Assembly: GCF_032452875.1 (NCBI RefSeq)
Contig: NC_083877.1
Coordinates: forward strand, 47,975,724 to 48,039,723
Direction: 5' to 3'
Origin: Bos javanicus
Lineage: Eukaryota > Chordata > Mammalia > Artiodactyla > Bovidae
Length of the DNA: 64,000 nt
A model generated the notes under the pieces. It was not told the origin of the DNA. It saw only the letters and a list, made by a program, of their open reading frames with translations, and searched no databases. A program made the position numbers and the translations under genes. This document shows, piece after piece, positions 10,770 to 21,718 of this stretch. The first letter of the stretch is position 1. The number at the start of each line of letters is the position of its first letter.

Positions 10770-10945
10770 ATTTCTAACCTTTAACTTTCAAGGAAGATAT
10801 TTACTGTTCCATTTTACAGATGAGGGAACCAAAGTACAGAGAGGTGAAATCATTTGCCCAGATTCATACAGCTATGAAGTGGTTTAGCAGAGAGTAGAAG
10901 CCTGGGTATGGGACTCGAAGCCTGAACTTTGCCCCTGTTTCCACC
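10770..10945 (-). mobile_element. MIR SINE
   Basis: Antisense MIR: 'ccattttacagatgagggaa', 'gagaggtgaaatcatttgcc', 'tatgggactcgaagcctgaa'. Well preserved in the core. Confidence 0.8.
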
Positions 10946-11225
10946 ACCAGCCCACACTTGGACACTTGTGGGCTGGAGCAAGAGTGTCACAGACCACAAA
11001 TCTTAATATTTAGAAGTTCTGCTTCATGTTGACCATGAGGAGGCTTATTTGCATGGTATGCAGATGTGTCATTGCCTGACTCTCCTCCCCAGAGTCAAGA
11101 TCGCTAGCAGGGTTCCTGACCTCTGACCCTGCTCACTTGTTATCCACGGTGTTCCCTCAGATGCCTTGTTGTGAGCTGGGAGATTGGATGTTCCACAGCT
11201 ACATGGAGCCACAGCTTCCAACTGT
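10946..11225. other. Unique intergenic stretch
   Basis: No recognised repeat or gene. Confidence 0.4.
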
Positions 11226-11820
11226 TGGCCAGTTTTGTTTTTTTTTAAGCTCCTTTATTACTTTCCTAGAGCTGTTGTAGCAAATTACTGCCAACTGCGT
11301 GATTTAAGATAAAAGGAGTTTATTCCCACCTAGTTGTGTTGTCCAGAAGTCTGAGATCAAGGTGTCAGCAGGGCTGTGCTCTCTCTGGAGGCTCTCGGGG
11401 AGGACCCTCCCTTGACCCTTCCAGTTTCTGGTGGCTTTAGTGTTCCTTGGCTGTGGCTGCTCATTTCCAGCCTCTGCCTCTGTCTCCACATGGCTTTCTC
11501 ACCTGTATTTTGGGTGGCAGATATCCCTTTCTCTTCCTTGGATTTAGGGCCTAAGTTTAGAATGATCTCATTGCAAGAAGATCCCCTGGAGAAGGGAATG
11601 GCTACCCACTCCATTATTCTTGCCTGGAAAATTCTCTGGACAGAGCAGCCTAGCAGGCTACAGTTCATGGGGTTGCAAAGAGTTAGACTGACTGACATTT
11701 TCCCTTTCACTTAAGTAAATTACATCAGTGAAGATCTTTCTCCAAGTAAGGTCACATTTACAGGTTCTGGAGGTTAAGACATAGATATATCTTTGGTGGG
11801 AGCACCTTTAACCCACTTTA
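11226..11820 (-). repeat. Ancient interspersed repeat split by a Bov-A unit
   Basis: A T-rich start, then 'gctgttgtagcaaattactg', 'aaggtgtcagcagggctgtg', 'ccacatggctttctcacctg' and, after the SINE, 'aggtcacatttacaggttct'. This is a common old mammalian repeat that I recognise but cannot name with certainty. The strand is a guess. A Bov-A insertion at 11576-11712 interrupts it. Confidence 0.5.
11576..11712 (+). mobile_element. Bov-A SINE unit (no tRNA head)
   Basis: It starts at 'gaagatcccctggagaaggg' and runs through 'tattcttgcctggaaaattc' to 'caaagagttagactgactga'. It lacks the tRNA-like head. Confidence 0.85.
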
Positions 11821-12332
11821 GTCCTGGATGCCACCAGCTGGACTCAGCCAGACCTGAAGAGAGTATCGATGAGCAAAGGCAGAGATGCAGGCAAAAGGGA
11901 TATAGGGATATAAAGAACTATGTGGGGTATAGAAGGAGCAGGAGGCAGATGCAGAAAAGGAGGGGAGCATTTAGCAGAGGGTTGCACTGTAGGCTCACCC
12001 GGGGCCAGGGCTATGAGATGAAAGCCTGTATCAGACACTCTCTGTCGACAGTCAAGATGTATTGAGCTTTTACTCTGTGAAGTACTACAGGAAAGTCAAG
12101 AGGTTTGAGCCCGTACTGGGGCACAGGATTTGCAGACTGGGGAAAGAATCCAGGAGGAAAGCACGCTGAGACCCAGGTGGCACGGCCATGGAGAAAGCTG
12201 GCAGAAAACTAGGATGGGACTGGTGGTGACTGGAGAAATGGTTTCAAATCCAAAATTTTCTCAGCATAAGCCAGAACAGTGAATGCTCAGCAAGGCAGGG
12301 TAGGCTTGGAATTCATCATTGCCATTTTTTAA
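11821..12332. other. Unique intergenic stretch
   Basis: No recognised repeat or gene. A 90-residue basic frame at 11793-12065 (+) overlaps the preceding old repeat and has no domain. Confidence 0.4.
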
Positions 12333-12620
12333 AAAGTTTTATTTATTTATCTTTTGCTGCACTAGGACTTCATTGCTGCACTCGGGTTTTCTCTAGTTGA
12401 AGCAAGCGGGGGCTACTCTAGGTTACGGTGTGTGGATTTCTCATGGCGGTGGCTTCTCTCATTGGGGAGCACAGGCTTTAGAGCACAGGTTCAGTTGTTG
12501 TGGCGCACGGGTTTAGTTGCTCTGTGGCATGTGGAATCTTCCTGGATCAGGGATCGAACCTGCGTCTCCTGCATTGACAGGCAGATTCTTTACCACTCTT
12601 TACCACCAGTGAAGTCCCAT
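12333..12620 (-). mobile_element. CHR-type tRNA SINE
   Basis: Antisense cetartiodactyl CHR-type SINE: a 'tttatttatcttttgctgc' start, tandem-like 'gttgtggcgcacgggtttag' blocks, 'ggatcagggatcgaacctgc' (B box, antisense) and the head 'caccagtgaagtccca'. It is older than the Bov-tA copies. Confidence 0.85.
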
Positions 12621-12659
12621 CATTATCACTGATAAATAATATCATTAGTAGTAACAATA

Positions 12660-12782
12660 GGTGCTTCCTTGGTAGCTCAGCTGGTGAAGAATCTGCCTAC
12701 AATGCACGAGACCCCAATTTGATTCCTGGGTCGGGAAGATCTACTGGAGAAGGGATAGGTTTCCCACTCCAGTATTCTTGTA
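12660..12782 (+). mobile_element. Half Bov-tA SINE
   Basis: tRNA-like head 'gcttccttggtagctcagct' through 'ccactccagtattcttg', then it ends abruptly. This is the same end point as both units of the 10.4-10.7 kb dimer. Confidence 0.85.
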
Positions 12783-12784
12783 TC

Positions 12785-13005
12785 ATCGGTGGAGTGCTTA
12801 TTGTATGCATATCAGGCAGCTCTGTGCTAAACATTTTTACTGACATTATCTTCTTTAAGTCTCACAACAGCCTTGTGAGGTCGGCATTATTCTTCAAAGG
12901 AGAATTTGAGATTCAGAGAGGTTCAGGAACTTTCCCTTCATTTCACAGCCCACAGGGGCAGGGCGGGTATTCACACCCTGAGCTGTGCGAGTTCAGTGTC
13001 TCCCT
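12785..13005 (-). mobile_element. MIR SINE
   Basis: Antisense MIR: 'gtctcacaacagccttgtga', 'attcagagaggttcaggaac', then 'gtattcacaccctgagct'. Confidence 0.75.
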
Positions 13006-13689
13006 CTCAGTCCCTGCCTGAAGATATGGGTGCAGATTTGCCCATTTCTGGCAGGGCCCAGCTGGTGCTTGGGGACCCCAGGGGACACAGAGTCAGGCCC
13101 TGGGGGAGGGAAGACATCAAGAATTGGTGTCTCAGTCATGGAGCTGTGGTTCAGGGTAGCGCCTCAAGCTGGGAGTGAGTCAAGGAAGCCAGCTGGATCC
13201 TTGGGTGAGGACTGAGGCAGAAGTCAGTCTCGCAGACCAGGCTTGCTCCAGAGATGCCAAGGGCTATCACAAACCTCATTCCATGTCTTGCACATGGAAT
13301 AGTGCAGCAAGACAATAGGGGCAGCAAGACAGGCTTCTTGCAGGGAGGTAGCCTGATGATGGGGCATGCAGAGATCCTCTCTTCTAGAAGTTTCCTACAG
13401 TAGGGAGTGAGCTATATCAGTTCTTCTTGCTCCCAACTCAAATCAGCTCAAGAGCCGATCACAGGCAAGAGAACGAGCTGGGGCGAGAGGCAACAGTACA
13501 TTTAGCTCTGAGGAGCGAGAGGAAATGGAGGAAATGAAGCAGCAGCTCACAGACACAAGGATGTCTTCCTCTGTGTGCCAGCGCCAAGTGTGTTCCTCAA
13601 GCCATGGAGGGAGATGGGGGTGTGGCTCAGTTAGAGGTGGGGGACCTTCACTGCAGTTTCTCCCAAGTTTCCCTCTGGTTTCTAGATCC
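13006..13689. other. Unique intergenic stretch
   Basis: No recognised repeat. A 62-residue frame at 13525-13713 (+) has no domain. Confidence 0.45.
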
Positions 13690-14010
13690 TACCATCTTAG
13701 AGTCGCTGTATAAAAAGTTAAAGCCTGTGCAAATCCTCAGAAGAGAATTTCTCAAAATGAACTTATTAGCACTTTAGCTGTATAAATAAGTATTTTAATT
13801 TTTGTGGTGCACATTAAAGTTGGTGGATGGGAGACTGTCAGAATTCTTAATCGTCATGAAATATGCTCTTAATAATCAGTCTTATTAAATCTAAATGAAA
13901 TGCCTGTATGAGGCCCTGTTTTAGTATTTTCTGAACTCACTGCAGCTTTTTTATCTCAAACAGCAAGCAGAGTCATTCTAAATCATCATCAAATTAACTA
14001 TTTATGCTCC
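13690..14010. promoter_or_regulatory. Candidate conserved non-coding element
   Basis: AT-rich and repeat-free, with several TAAT/ATTA homeodomain-type cores, for example in 'attcttaatcgtcatgaaat', 'gctcttaataatcagtctta' and 'atcatcatcaaattaact'. The complexity is high and the poly-A/poly-T runs short, which is the texture of many vertebrate enhancers. Conservation itself cannot be seen from one sequence. Confidence 0.35.
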
Positions 14011-14019
14011 CTTTCACCC

Positions 14020-14340
14020 ACGTTGCTTCCTCCCCCGCGTTCTGCCTCTCCACCAAGCTCTCCACAAATCTCATGTTTTATGGATAAATTACCAGCCCCC
14101 ACAGTACAGCAGAGGACACCCTTGGAGCGCTGGAGGGGAGAGAGCCAGTCACGGGGAGGCACGATCCCCCGAAGCTCCAGGAAATCCAGGGGAAGCGTCT
14201 CCTCGGGGGATGCTGCCCTGGATGAGAGGCTGTGGGCATCAGCAGGTGGCGAGTATCCACCCAAGCACAGCCTCTTCCAAGAGAGATGTCTGATTTGCTT
14301 CCTCAGTCAGCTTCTCTTGGCAGAAGGCCAGTGACAAGGT
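14020..14340. other. CpG-bearing GC-rich patch
   Basis: This patch is GC-rich and keeps several CpG dinucleotides (cgcgtt, gagcgctgg, cacggggaggcacga, gaagcgtctcctcggg) in otherwise AT-rich, CpG-poor surroundings. Both strands are open here (14023-14334 + and 13998-14264 -), as expected for GC-rich DNA. I see no domain, and no start or splice context that favours a gene. Confidence 0.4.
14238..14253 (+). promoter_or_regulatory. CTCF-like motif
   Basis: atcagcaggtggcgag fits the CTCF core pattern (C/T)AG(A/G)(G/T)GGC(A/G) closely, and lies in the CpG-bearing patch. It also contains an E-box, CAGGTG. This is motif evidence only. Confidence 0.4.
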
Positions 14341-14785
14341 AACGCCTCATCTCAATTTCCTTCAGATGTGATTTGGAAGAAAGTAGCTGACTGGCTTTTC
14401 AAGACCTTATCTTTTTATTCCTTTTTGGAGGCTGAGCAGAAAATTTTCAATGCAGAGATCTGAGTTGGCCAAAACCGTAGTGGCAGATACAATGCAATGT
14501 CATTTTCAAGCCTGGATGAGATTATGAAAGTGTTGCCCATGACTTTCTAAGGAGCAGGGAGCAGGAGAGATGAGAAGTGACATCTTCTAAGTGGGGACAA
14601 ATTCTCCCATGAAGGGATAGTGAAGTAGTATGTCATGGGAGTGTACAGGGTGCGGGTTTCTTATCCTAAGGTAACTGGTATCTCAGTGGAGACCCTACCC
14701 AAGGCTCTGAAACCATCATAGGAGCCCCACACCTTGGACAAGAGATAGAAGTCATCTGCCTGGCTTCACTCTTTGCTGCCTTTGT
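14341..14785. other. Unique intergenic stretch
   Basis: No recognised repeat or gene. Confidence 0.4.
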
Positions 14786-15002
14786 GTGTGTGCGTGCTCA
14801 GTCGCTTCAGTTGTGTCTGATTCTTTGCGACCCCATAGATGGCAACCCACCAGGCTCCTTTGTTCAGGCAATTCTCCCGGCAAGAATACTGAAGTAGGTT
14901 GGTATTTCCTCCTCCAGAGGACCTTCCCAACCCAGGGAAGATCAAACCCACATCTCCTGCATTGGAGGCATATTCTTTACCTGTGGAGCCATCTGGGAAG
15001 CC
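14786..15002 (-). mobile_element. Bov-tA SINE
   Basis: Antisense Bov-tA: 'gcgtgctcagtcgcttcagt' at left, 'caacccagggaagatcaaac' in the B-box region, head 'agccatctgggaagcc' at right. A few bases are inserted at the B box. Confidence 0.9.
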
Positions 15003-15584
15003 TTACTTCCCTCCGTTTATCAGAAGAGCCTGGGCCTGAAGCCCCCCCCTTTATCCAGTCATTCTGCCATTTGTCATTACCCTCTCCCTCCTCCAAGTGG
15101 GGAGTTGAAGCTGGACCTTTGATCAGGGCTGTCAGCTTTAGGTTCAGAGGTGGCAAGTGGCGTAGGGGGGAGGCCAGATGTGAAGACACATTCACGCTTT
15201 CAAGGGGAACATTAACTTAGCAAGCACTATGAATACTCACCTGCTTCTGCATCTTAAAAATGGGGTATTCTCCCCAATTTTGGGAGGGAAGTAGAGACGC
15301 TCTGAACATCACCACCCATGCCCCACCCCTCACAGGTGAGTACATTAAGGCCAGGGGGGATGCAGTATTTCCAGGGTGACACTGTTGTTAGCACAGAGTC
15401 TAGATCATTCTGCTCGGCACCTGGTTCTAAACCTAGTACATGACCTATGGGAACCTGATATTCCTCTTATTCTTCCTCAGTTCAACCTTCTCTAATCCCT
15501 GCTCAACATACCTGGGTTCTCTTTTGGCATCTGAGCCACAGAGGCAGGCATCTTGGAATTTGCATGAAGTGTCTGCTGTGGTGT
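15003..15584. other. Unique intergenic stretch
   Basis: No recognised repeat or gene. Confidence 0.4.
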
Positions 15585-15775
15585 CTGATCAGGGTTTGAA
15601 TCCTATATCCACCACTCACTGATGAGCGATCTTGGTCAAGCTAGATAACATTTCCAGGTCCCAACTGTCTCATCTCTAAAATAAAGATGATAATGTCTCC
15701 CTCCCAGGATTACATGAGAAAAAAAAGCATACGAGTTTTCTGACCCATGGTAGGCATTCAGTAAATGCTGCTTCC
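15585..15775 (+). mobile_element. MIR SINE
   Basis: Sense MIR: 'cagggtttgaatcctatatc', 'gtcaagctagataacatttc', 'gtctcatctctaaaataaag', then 'ggtaggcattcagtaaatgc' at the 3' end. Confidence 0.75.
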
Positions 15776-16261
15776 TTTTTTTCTTCCATGACAACAAATG
15801 TAATCAATTAAGGGACAGGATTCTGGGCTGTGTTTGGCATCTTTTAGATGCTGCCATTACACAAAGATGTTTGAGCCTGGACTTGGCACTGCTCTTTTGT
15901 AAACTGAAGTTGTCATTAAGCTGAAAGGAGCACAGTATGCCAACTGGAAAAAAAAATGCCTATCGTTTAAGGAGACGGATCCCCATCATAAGGAGTTGGG
16001 AAGGAATGTTCCTAAGAACTCACATGAGGCAAACAAGGGCCTCTGCATGAGTTCAGCAGTGCCCTGGCAATGTGATGCTTTCCGTTTTTCTCTGACCTGG
16101 CTCAGAGGGGCCAGGGGCCCATACCACAGCTATAGCACACCCTCTAAGGGCCTCACAAGTGGCCAGCTACCAGAACAGAACGTATCTGAGTCCTCATTTT
16201 TCTCAGCCTGTACCAGGGTGCCAGTCTAGCTGCCTGGGCAACCTTATAGTTTAAATCTCTT

Positions 16262-16345
16262 CCCATCACTCATTCATTCATCAAACATTTATACATGTTT
16301 ATTTTAATGCTAAGCCCTGGGGACGCGACAGTGATTGTTAGAACA
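16262..16345 (-). mobile_element. L2-like 3' end fragment
   Basis: 'cactcattcattcatcaaac' followed by 'aatgctaagccctggggacg' matches the antisense L2 3' terminus. Confidence 0.55.
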
Positions 16346-16519
16346 TCAGATGACCAAAATATTTACAAAATAATGTTGCCTTTAAGTGATAGAAAACTAC
16401 ATTGACCTGTGTACAGTGATCAAGCAACTGATGAAAACCACTGCATGTCAGCAAATAGAAGAAATGGCTTTGCTGTCAAAATTGGCCATTTAGAAGAAAG
16501 ACCTAGGTTTTGCTGAAAT

Positions 16520-16760
16520 CACCTGTGCAGTGATAGAAGAAGAATTGGATTGCCACCCAGGGTAGCCAGCTCTAATTCCTGACTTTTGGTTCTGGTTAAG
16601 TTACTTAGCTTGTTTGAGCCCCAGTTCCCTCCTGTGTAATACTAGAGCCATAAACAGTTTCCTTATGGTTTTGTTAAGAAGATTAGAGTCAGCAAAGTTC
16701 ATGAAAACATGAGGGACAGGGCCTGATACTAAGTGCTCAGTGAGTAGAGGCTGAAACTCA
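16520..16760 (+). mobile_element. MIR SINE, decayed
   Basis: Sense MIR: 'ggttaagttacttagcttgt', 'gagccccagttccctcctgt', 'gggcctgatactaagtgctc'. Confidence 0.7.
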
Positions 16761-17929
16761 GTTGGGAGAGGCCGAAGAGAGGGTCAGAGCTTCAAACAAA
16801 TCTCACATCAGATAAGGTTCAAGCAGCGTGACTTAGAACAGATGGCTCTTCAATTATCCAAATGAAATTGGATGAAAAATCCACCCTGGAGATTTTTAGG
16901 TGAATTTAGATCCTCCATCTACCCTTCAGTATTTTAGCTCCTGTATTTGACCACCCACTGTGTAGAGTTGTTTTCCCTTTAATTTATCCAACTTTCACCT
17001 CTTTCACACTCCCAGGGGAACTTTTGTCCTTGTGGACCTTAATTCTCTATTGACACAAGGAGTCAGGAAGGCTGTGGGCAGAAGAAGTGAATGGTTATGA
17101 AGCATCATGTCAGTACCTGCCTCAAGTACCTTCTTCTGGGGCCAATTTAAAGTACAAACTGATTTGTCTCAAACTTCCTCAACTTTCCTACAGCCCTCAG
17201 CCCTGTCTCTGTCCCACAAAGCATCCTGCTATTGATCTCAGTTAATATCAGGGACTCAGGAGGCCATAGCCTGGGGAAGTGACAATGACTTACTGTCAGA
17301 GCCTGGCAAGGTCCTTCATCTTCTGGCTCCTGGGCCAGGGCCCTTCTTCCATCAGTCACTTAGGTCCCCCTTGATGTTCAGGTGTCCAGGTCCAGCATTT
17401 CCTTTTACCTGAACTCTCAGGAAAAGTACACCTCCCCTCCAGACTCTCCACCTTGCACAACCCCTCAACTATCTTGGACCGTTGCTTTATTCACTACTAT
17501 CAAAGAGGAAACCACCCAAAATTGATTCTGCACAGATCAGGGCCTCCCCACTGACGAGACGTAACCTAGAATTGCTTTACGTCTCCCACCCCTACCCCTG
17601 CCATTGTCATCAATGCTGCCATTCTTAAAAAAAAAAAAAAAATCTTTGCCATGACATAGCAATCTGTGCTTTTTAAGTCGTTTTTTCACATACATTGTTC
17701 TGGTGCTCACAAAGCCTTATGCAGCAGGTGTGGCATTCTTACACTTTTAAAAAATAGATGTGGTAAAAGCAGAAATGTAGGCAGTGGCTCAGCTCCCAGG
17801 GCAAGGCCAAGGTAGAGCAAAATCTTGCACCCAGGTCCCTGACTTCCGGCCAGGATTCCCGGCCACGCCTCTCTTCAGGAACCAGCTCTTGGCATAGTTC
17901 TTTGCAATTCCTCTTCAGCTCCATCCACC
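16761..17929. other. Unique intergenic stretch
   Basis: No recognised repeat or gene, apart from an A17-18 run at about 17625-17642 that is not preceded by an obvious retrogene or SINE body. Confidence 0.45.
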
Positions 17930-18600
17930 ACCCCTGTGCACACTAGCAGGCCTCTTTCTTCCAGGAATGATTACGCAGAAAATGGGAGCTGACAGTGATA
18001 GATGGACTTTTCCATTTTCTGCTAACGCAGGCTATGAAGTCAGAGCCCATTTTAATGAATGTCCATTAAGGTCAAATTTGGAAAGCAGGTATTAAGAGTC
18101 ATTGCCGCTAATTACACCCTGAGAGCTCTATTTGTATTTTCAAATTGGATAAAAAGGTTAGTAAAATGGAACGTTTCAGCGCAGCCTGGCTCCTGGTTTG
18201 CTCTCCAAGTTTTCGGAAATGATCAGCTGCCCAAACTTGCTGAGAAGTAATGTTCTGTCTTATTCCTGCCTCCTGCCTCTCAGGTGAGCCGGTGCTACTG
18301 GGAGAGTCCTGTCAGTCTCTGGCAGATCCGATTACATCTGGGACCCTTAAGAGTACTTGAAGCAAAAGGCGCTGGTCTATTTTAATCCCGCTCCTTCTAG
18401 AAACTAGAAACTGAAAGGAGAGTCTTCCTGCTGACAGGTGGCTCCATAAAAGTCGTCCATCTGCTGCTAATTATGGCAGAGAGAAAATTCACACAGCCGA
18501 GTTTTCAGTTTATTTGCTAAAGATCTCCAAAGGTGTAACTGTCTTCCCAGATCACAAGGCCGTTCACAGCATTACATCTATAGAGCCTGTTAATTATTTA
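17930..18600. promoter_or_regulatory. Candidate conserved non-coding element
   Basis: About 670 bp of high-complexity, repeat-free sequence with dense homeodomain-type cores: 'attgccgctaattacaccct', 'ctgctgctaattatggcaga', 'cctgttaattatttaaataa'. Isolated CpGs are kept (gccgctaatt, ttcagcgcagcc, ccgattacatc). The mix of TAATTA cores, short A/T blocks and preserved CpGs is typical of developmental enhancers. No open frame of interest spans it. Conservation is inferred, not observed. Confidence 0.45.
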
Positions 18601-18974
18601 AATAATTTAAAACCCAGGGGGGCAGGAAGGATTTAACAGAAGTTGGGCTGGGTGAGGACTGGTTTGATGTTCTACCATGGCAGAGGGAGTCTGTTCTCGC
18701 AGCTTACAGAGTCTGCACTCTCAGGGTTTTGCTTTCCTCCTTCCCCTTCTTTCCAAGGGAAACTCAGAAAGGGACTGAATTAGGAAGAATCAGCACTTTC
18801 AATCTTCATTTATTTGCTTCCCTAACTGCAGTTCATCCCTGTCTCCCGATTGTAGCCTTGTCTATAAAATGGGCATAACCTTCCAACTATCCCACCCAGA
18901 AGGCTGCTGTGACCTTGAGACAGGATAACTGATTAGAAAGTGCAAGGTATAGAGTAATATAGTATGTAAAGATT
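18601..18974. other. Unique intergenic stretch
   Basis: No recognised repeat or gene. Confidence 0.4.
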
Positions 18975-19282
18975 CCTTTTTTATTTTTGTTTTTAATTGG
19001 AGGATAATTGCTGTACAATGTTGTATTGATTTCTGCTATGCAACAACGCCCATCAGCTATATGGACACATATATTCCCTCCCTCTGGCCTCATCCCACCA
19101 CCCCCCCACCCCACCCCTCTAGGTGATCATGGAACACCGAGCTGAGTTCCCTGTGCTACACAGCTGCTTCCCACTGGCCACCTGTCTGTTTTACACATGG
19201 TAGTGTGTGTATATCATGTGACTGTCTCAGTTTGTCCCACCCGCTCCTTCCCCGTGTCCACAAGTCCATTCTCTGCATTGTA
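18975..19282 (-). mobile_element. L1 3'-UTR fragment
   Basis: Antisense L1 3' end: 'ttggaggataattgctgtac', 'cccacccctctaggtgatca', 'ccttccccgtgtccacaagt'. Better preserved than the copy at 5082-5295. Confidence 0.82.
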
Positions 19283-19443
19283 AAGATTTTTAGGCCCATT
19301 AAATAAATGGAAATGATTCAGTCTGATAGAACACATGATGAAATAATTTAACAATAGAAGACTTTTTTTTCCCTTTCCTGTAGTTTTCTTTCTTCCATGC
19401 AGACAGCAGTAGAATTCAAAAGTTGCTTCTTCATCTGTTATAT

Positions 19444-19512
19444 ATGCTGCTGCTGCTGCTGCTGCTGCTAAGTCACTTTAGTCGTGTCCGACTCTGTGTG
19501 ACCCCATAGTAT
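19444..19512 (-). mobile_element. BOV-A2 3' end with trinucleotide tail
   Basis: (gct)n at 19447-19470 (the reverse of a (CAG)n tail) precedes 'aagtcactttagtcgtgtcc'. Only about 70 bases of SINE remain. Confidence 0.85.
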
Positions 19513-19587
19513 GCCTTTAAAAAAAATTCCATAAAAATAGGTTTATATTGTGTTTTAGTCAGTGGTTTATGGATCCATCTCCCTCTA

Positions 19588-19705
19588 CTTGATTGGGAGT
19601 GCTTCAAGGATGGGAACAGTCTTATCCTGTTTATTCATATTTATGCTCCCAGTGCCTATCAGAGTCAGATACATAGTAAATGTTCAGTATATGTTAAATT
19701 GAAGA
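19588..19705 (+). mobile_element. L2 3' end fragment
   Basis: 'tatttatgctcccagtgcct', 'acatagtaaatgttcagtat' and an AT-rich end match sense L2 3'-terminal sequence. Confidence 0.6.
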
Positions 19706-20485
19706 GCCTAGATACTTGAAACAAACAAATGTGATTTTACTTTATGATGAAGTTATGTTCAGCATTAACTTTAATAACTGGCACTGAATGTGTCAAATTC
19801 AATCACTTTTGACATATTTGATGATTTCTGTGCAAGTGCTGGAAATTCTGTAAAATCCATTTCAAAAAGACAGATAACTCCACGTTGGGTGTGATGGGCC
19901 GGAAGTCTCCTAATCTGTTTTCTAGATTCTGCCCTTGCCCTTTGTGTTTCTCCCTGCACCAGAGTCTGCTTTTCACGTAGAAAATGAAGGTAGGATAGGG
20001 TTAATCAGGTAACTTAGGTTCCATCAAATATTCTCTGGTAGCTTTAAATGATAAGCTGGAAACTGGTTCCTAGTTGAAAATTTTGCGGCGAGTATGCAGA
20101 AAGTGCAAGAATAAAATGGAGTAATTCTCATTCTACACGAAAATGGTAGCACCGTGAGACAGAGGTGAGGCTGGAGGATGAGCCCACTTCAGCAGACAGC
20201 TGTATCTGGCTCAGTTGTTGCCTTGTATTTGGCTGTCCTTTAACCTAAATGATATTTTTGAAATACAGTTCATATGGTTTTCCATATATTCTGGTTCCCA
20301 TGGAGGGTATGTTAAGAAAATAAGTTCTTTTACGACATCATAAAGTAACTTCAATCTAGAACAATGAAAAAATCTTTTAAAGGGCTAGAAAAGGATTAAC
20401 TGACTAGTAAAAAGATTTTTATTTCAAAATGTCCTGTTAGGTGAAACCTAGTTGCATTAGCTGTTGATTTTATTTTTATTCAAAT
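19706..20485. other. Unique intergenic stretch
   Basis: No recognised repeat or gene. Confidence 0.4.
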
Positions 20486-20603
20486 TTTTTTTACTTTATT
20501 TGTCTGTATCAAGTCTTAGTTGCAGCATGTGGGATCTTGTTCCTTGACCAGGAATAGAACCTGAGCCTCCTGCATTGGGAACCACTGGACCATCAAGGAG
20601 GTC
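20486..20603 (-). mobile_element. CHR-type tRNA SINE, partial
   Basis: Antisense: 'tttactttatttgtctgtat', 'gcatgtgggatcttgttcct', 'gaccaggaatagaacctgag', head 'ccatcaaggaggtcc'. Confidence 0.75.
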
Positions 20604-21392
20604 CATGGATTTGTTTTCTAAATGTTTTATTCTGCCTCTGCTCTTTGCAGACTACCTCCTTCTGATTGTTCAGTGCTCCTCTATTCCTGAATATGTTACC
20701 TGTGCACAGAGGCTGCAAAGCTTACACGGGGCGGGGGAGGTGGGGGGGGTGGAAGGGGGGGGATTGTGCCTCCTGGACTGTACCCACAGCAGGGATTGTC
20801 CTCCTTGTACCCTGACATTGTTGGGGATCTCAGTTTTGAATTCAGTTGCCTCATTCGCCTTGCCTTTAGCATCTCTGGTTCTGACATCATCAGATTCCTG
20901 CTTTATGATCCCCATCCCTTGAAACTGAGCCTCACTTGGCCTGGCTTTGGTCCTTGCTTTCTTTAGTTATGCAGCCTGCAAGCCTGCCAGGCAACCTCTT
21001 CCTGCCTCTGTAGTCAATGAAGTCAGTGCTTCTCTGCATCCTTCTGGCCTCATGAGTAAGACTTAGACAAGACACGAGGTAGGAAAGCCTCATGTGATTC
21101 TTCCTCCAGTTCCTCCCACCTTTCAGTCATTTCCATTCTCCACTATGCTCTTTCATAAGCTCCCATGGGAAGATTTTCCAAAATCTGATTGTGCTCCAAG
21201 CCTTACACATTTGATTGTAAAAGATAGTGTTCTAGCTCTTTCTTCCCCTTTCCCCTATAATTATTTATAAGATGAGGAAAATAAGAAAGGGGTTCCTACT
21301 TTAAAAAGAGCTGGGGAATATTTCATTCATAATCTTCATATCATGGACTAATACTGATTATATATTGTTGTATGATATTCCTACTTTATTGA
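20604..21392. other. Unique intergenic stretch
   Basis: No repeat recognised, except the G-run cluster at 20728-20762. The 115-residue frame at 20575-20922 starts in the CHR SINE and has no domain. Confidence 0.45.
20728..20762 (+). other. G-quadruplex-forming motif
   Basis: Four G runs of 4, 5, 8 and 8 bases are separated by loops of 1, 4 and 5 bases, which satisfies G3+N1-7 four times on the plus strand. No gene is close enough to assign a role. Confidence 0.75.
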
Positions 21393-21620
21393 TGTGTGTG
21401 TGTGTATGTGTGAATGTTCAGTCATGTCCAACTCTTTGCAACCCTATGAACTGTAGGCCACCAGGCTCCTCTGTCTATGGAATTTCCCAGGCAACAATAC
21501 TGGAGAGGGTTGCCATTTCCTCCTCCAGGGAATCTTCCTTACTCAAGGATGGAATCTGTGTCTCTTGGGTCTCCTGCATTGGAAGGTGGATTCTGTACAA
21601 CTGCACCACCTGAGAGCCTG
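21393..21620 (-). mobile_element. Bov-tA SINE
   Basis: Antisense Bov-tA after a (tg)n run: 'gttcagtcatgtccaactct', 'aatttcccaggcaacaatac', head 'gcaccacctgagagcctga'. Confidence 0.88.
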
Positions 21621-21718
21621 ATCGTCTCTCCCTAACTGGATGGTCCATTGACTTTCTTCAGTGAATCCATCTCTCTTGTATCTCTCAAGTGTAGCACATT
21701 GCCCACAAATACTATAGG

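Noticed and set aside
14023..14334. 103-residue frame in the CpG patch
   Set aside because: The opposite strand is open over the same interval, as expected in GC-rich DNA, and no domain is visible.
17625..17642. A17-18 run as a processed-retrocopy tail
   Set aside because: No gene-like body, polyadenylation signal or target duplication is seen upstream.
20575..20922. 115-residue frame with a hydrophobic start
   Set aside because: It begins in a CHR-type SINE and runs through a G-run. No plausible protein.
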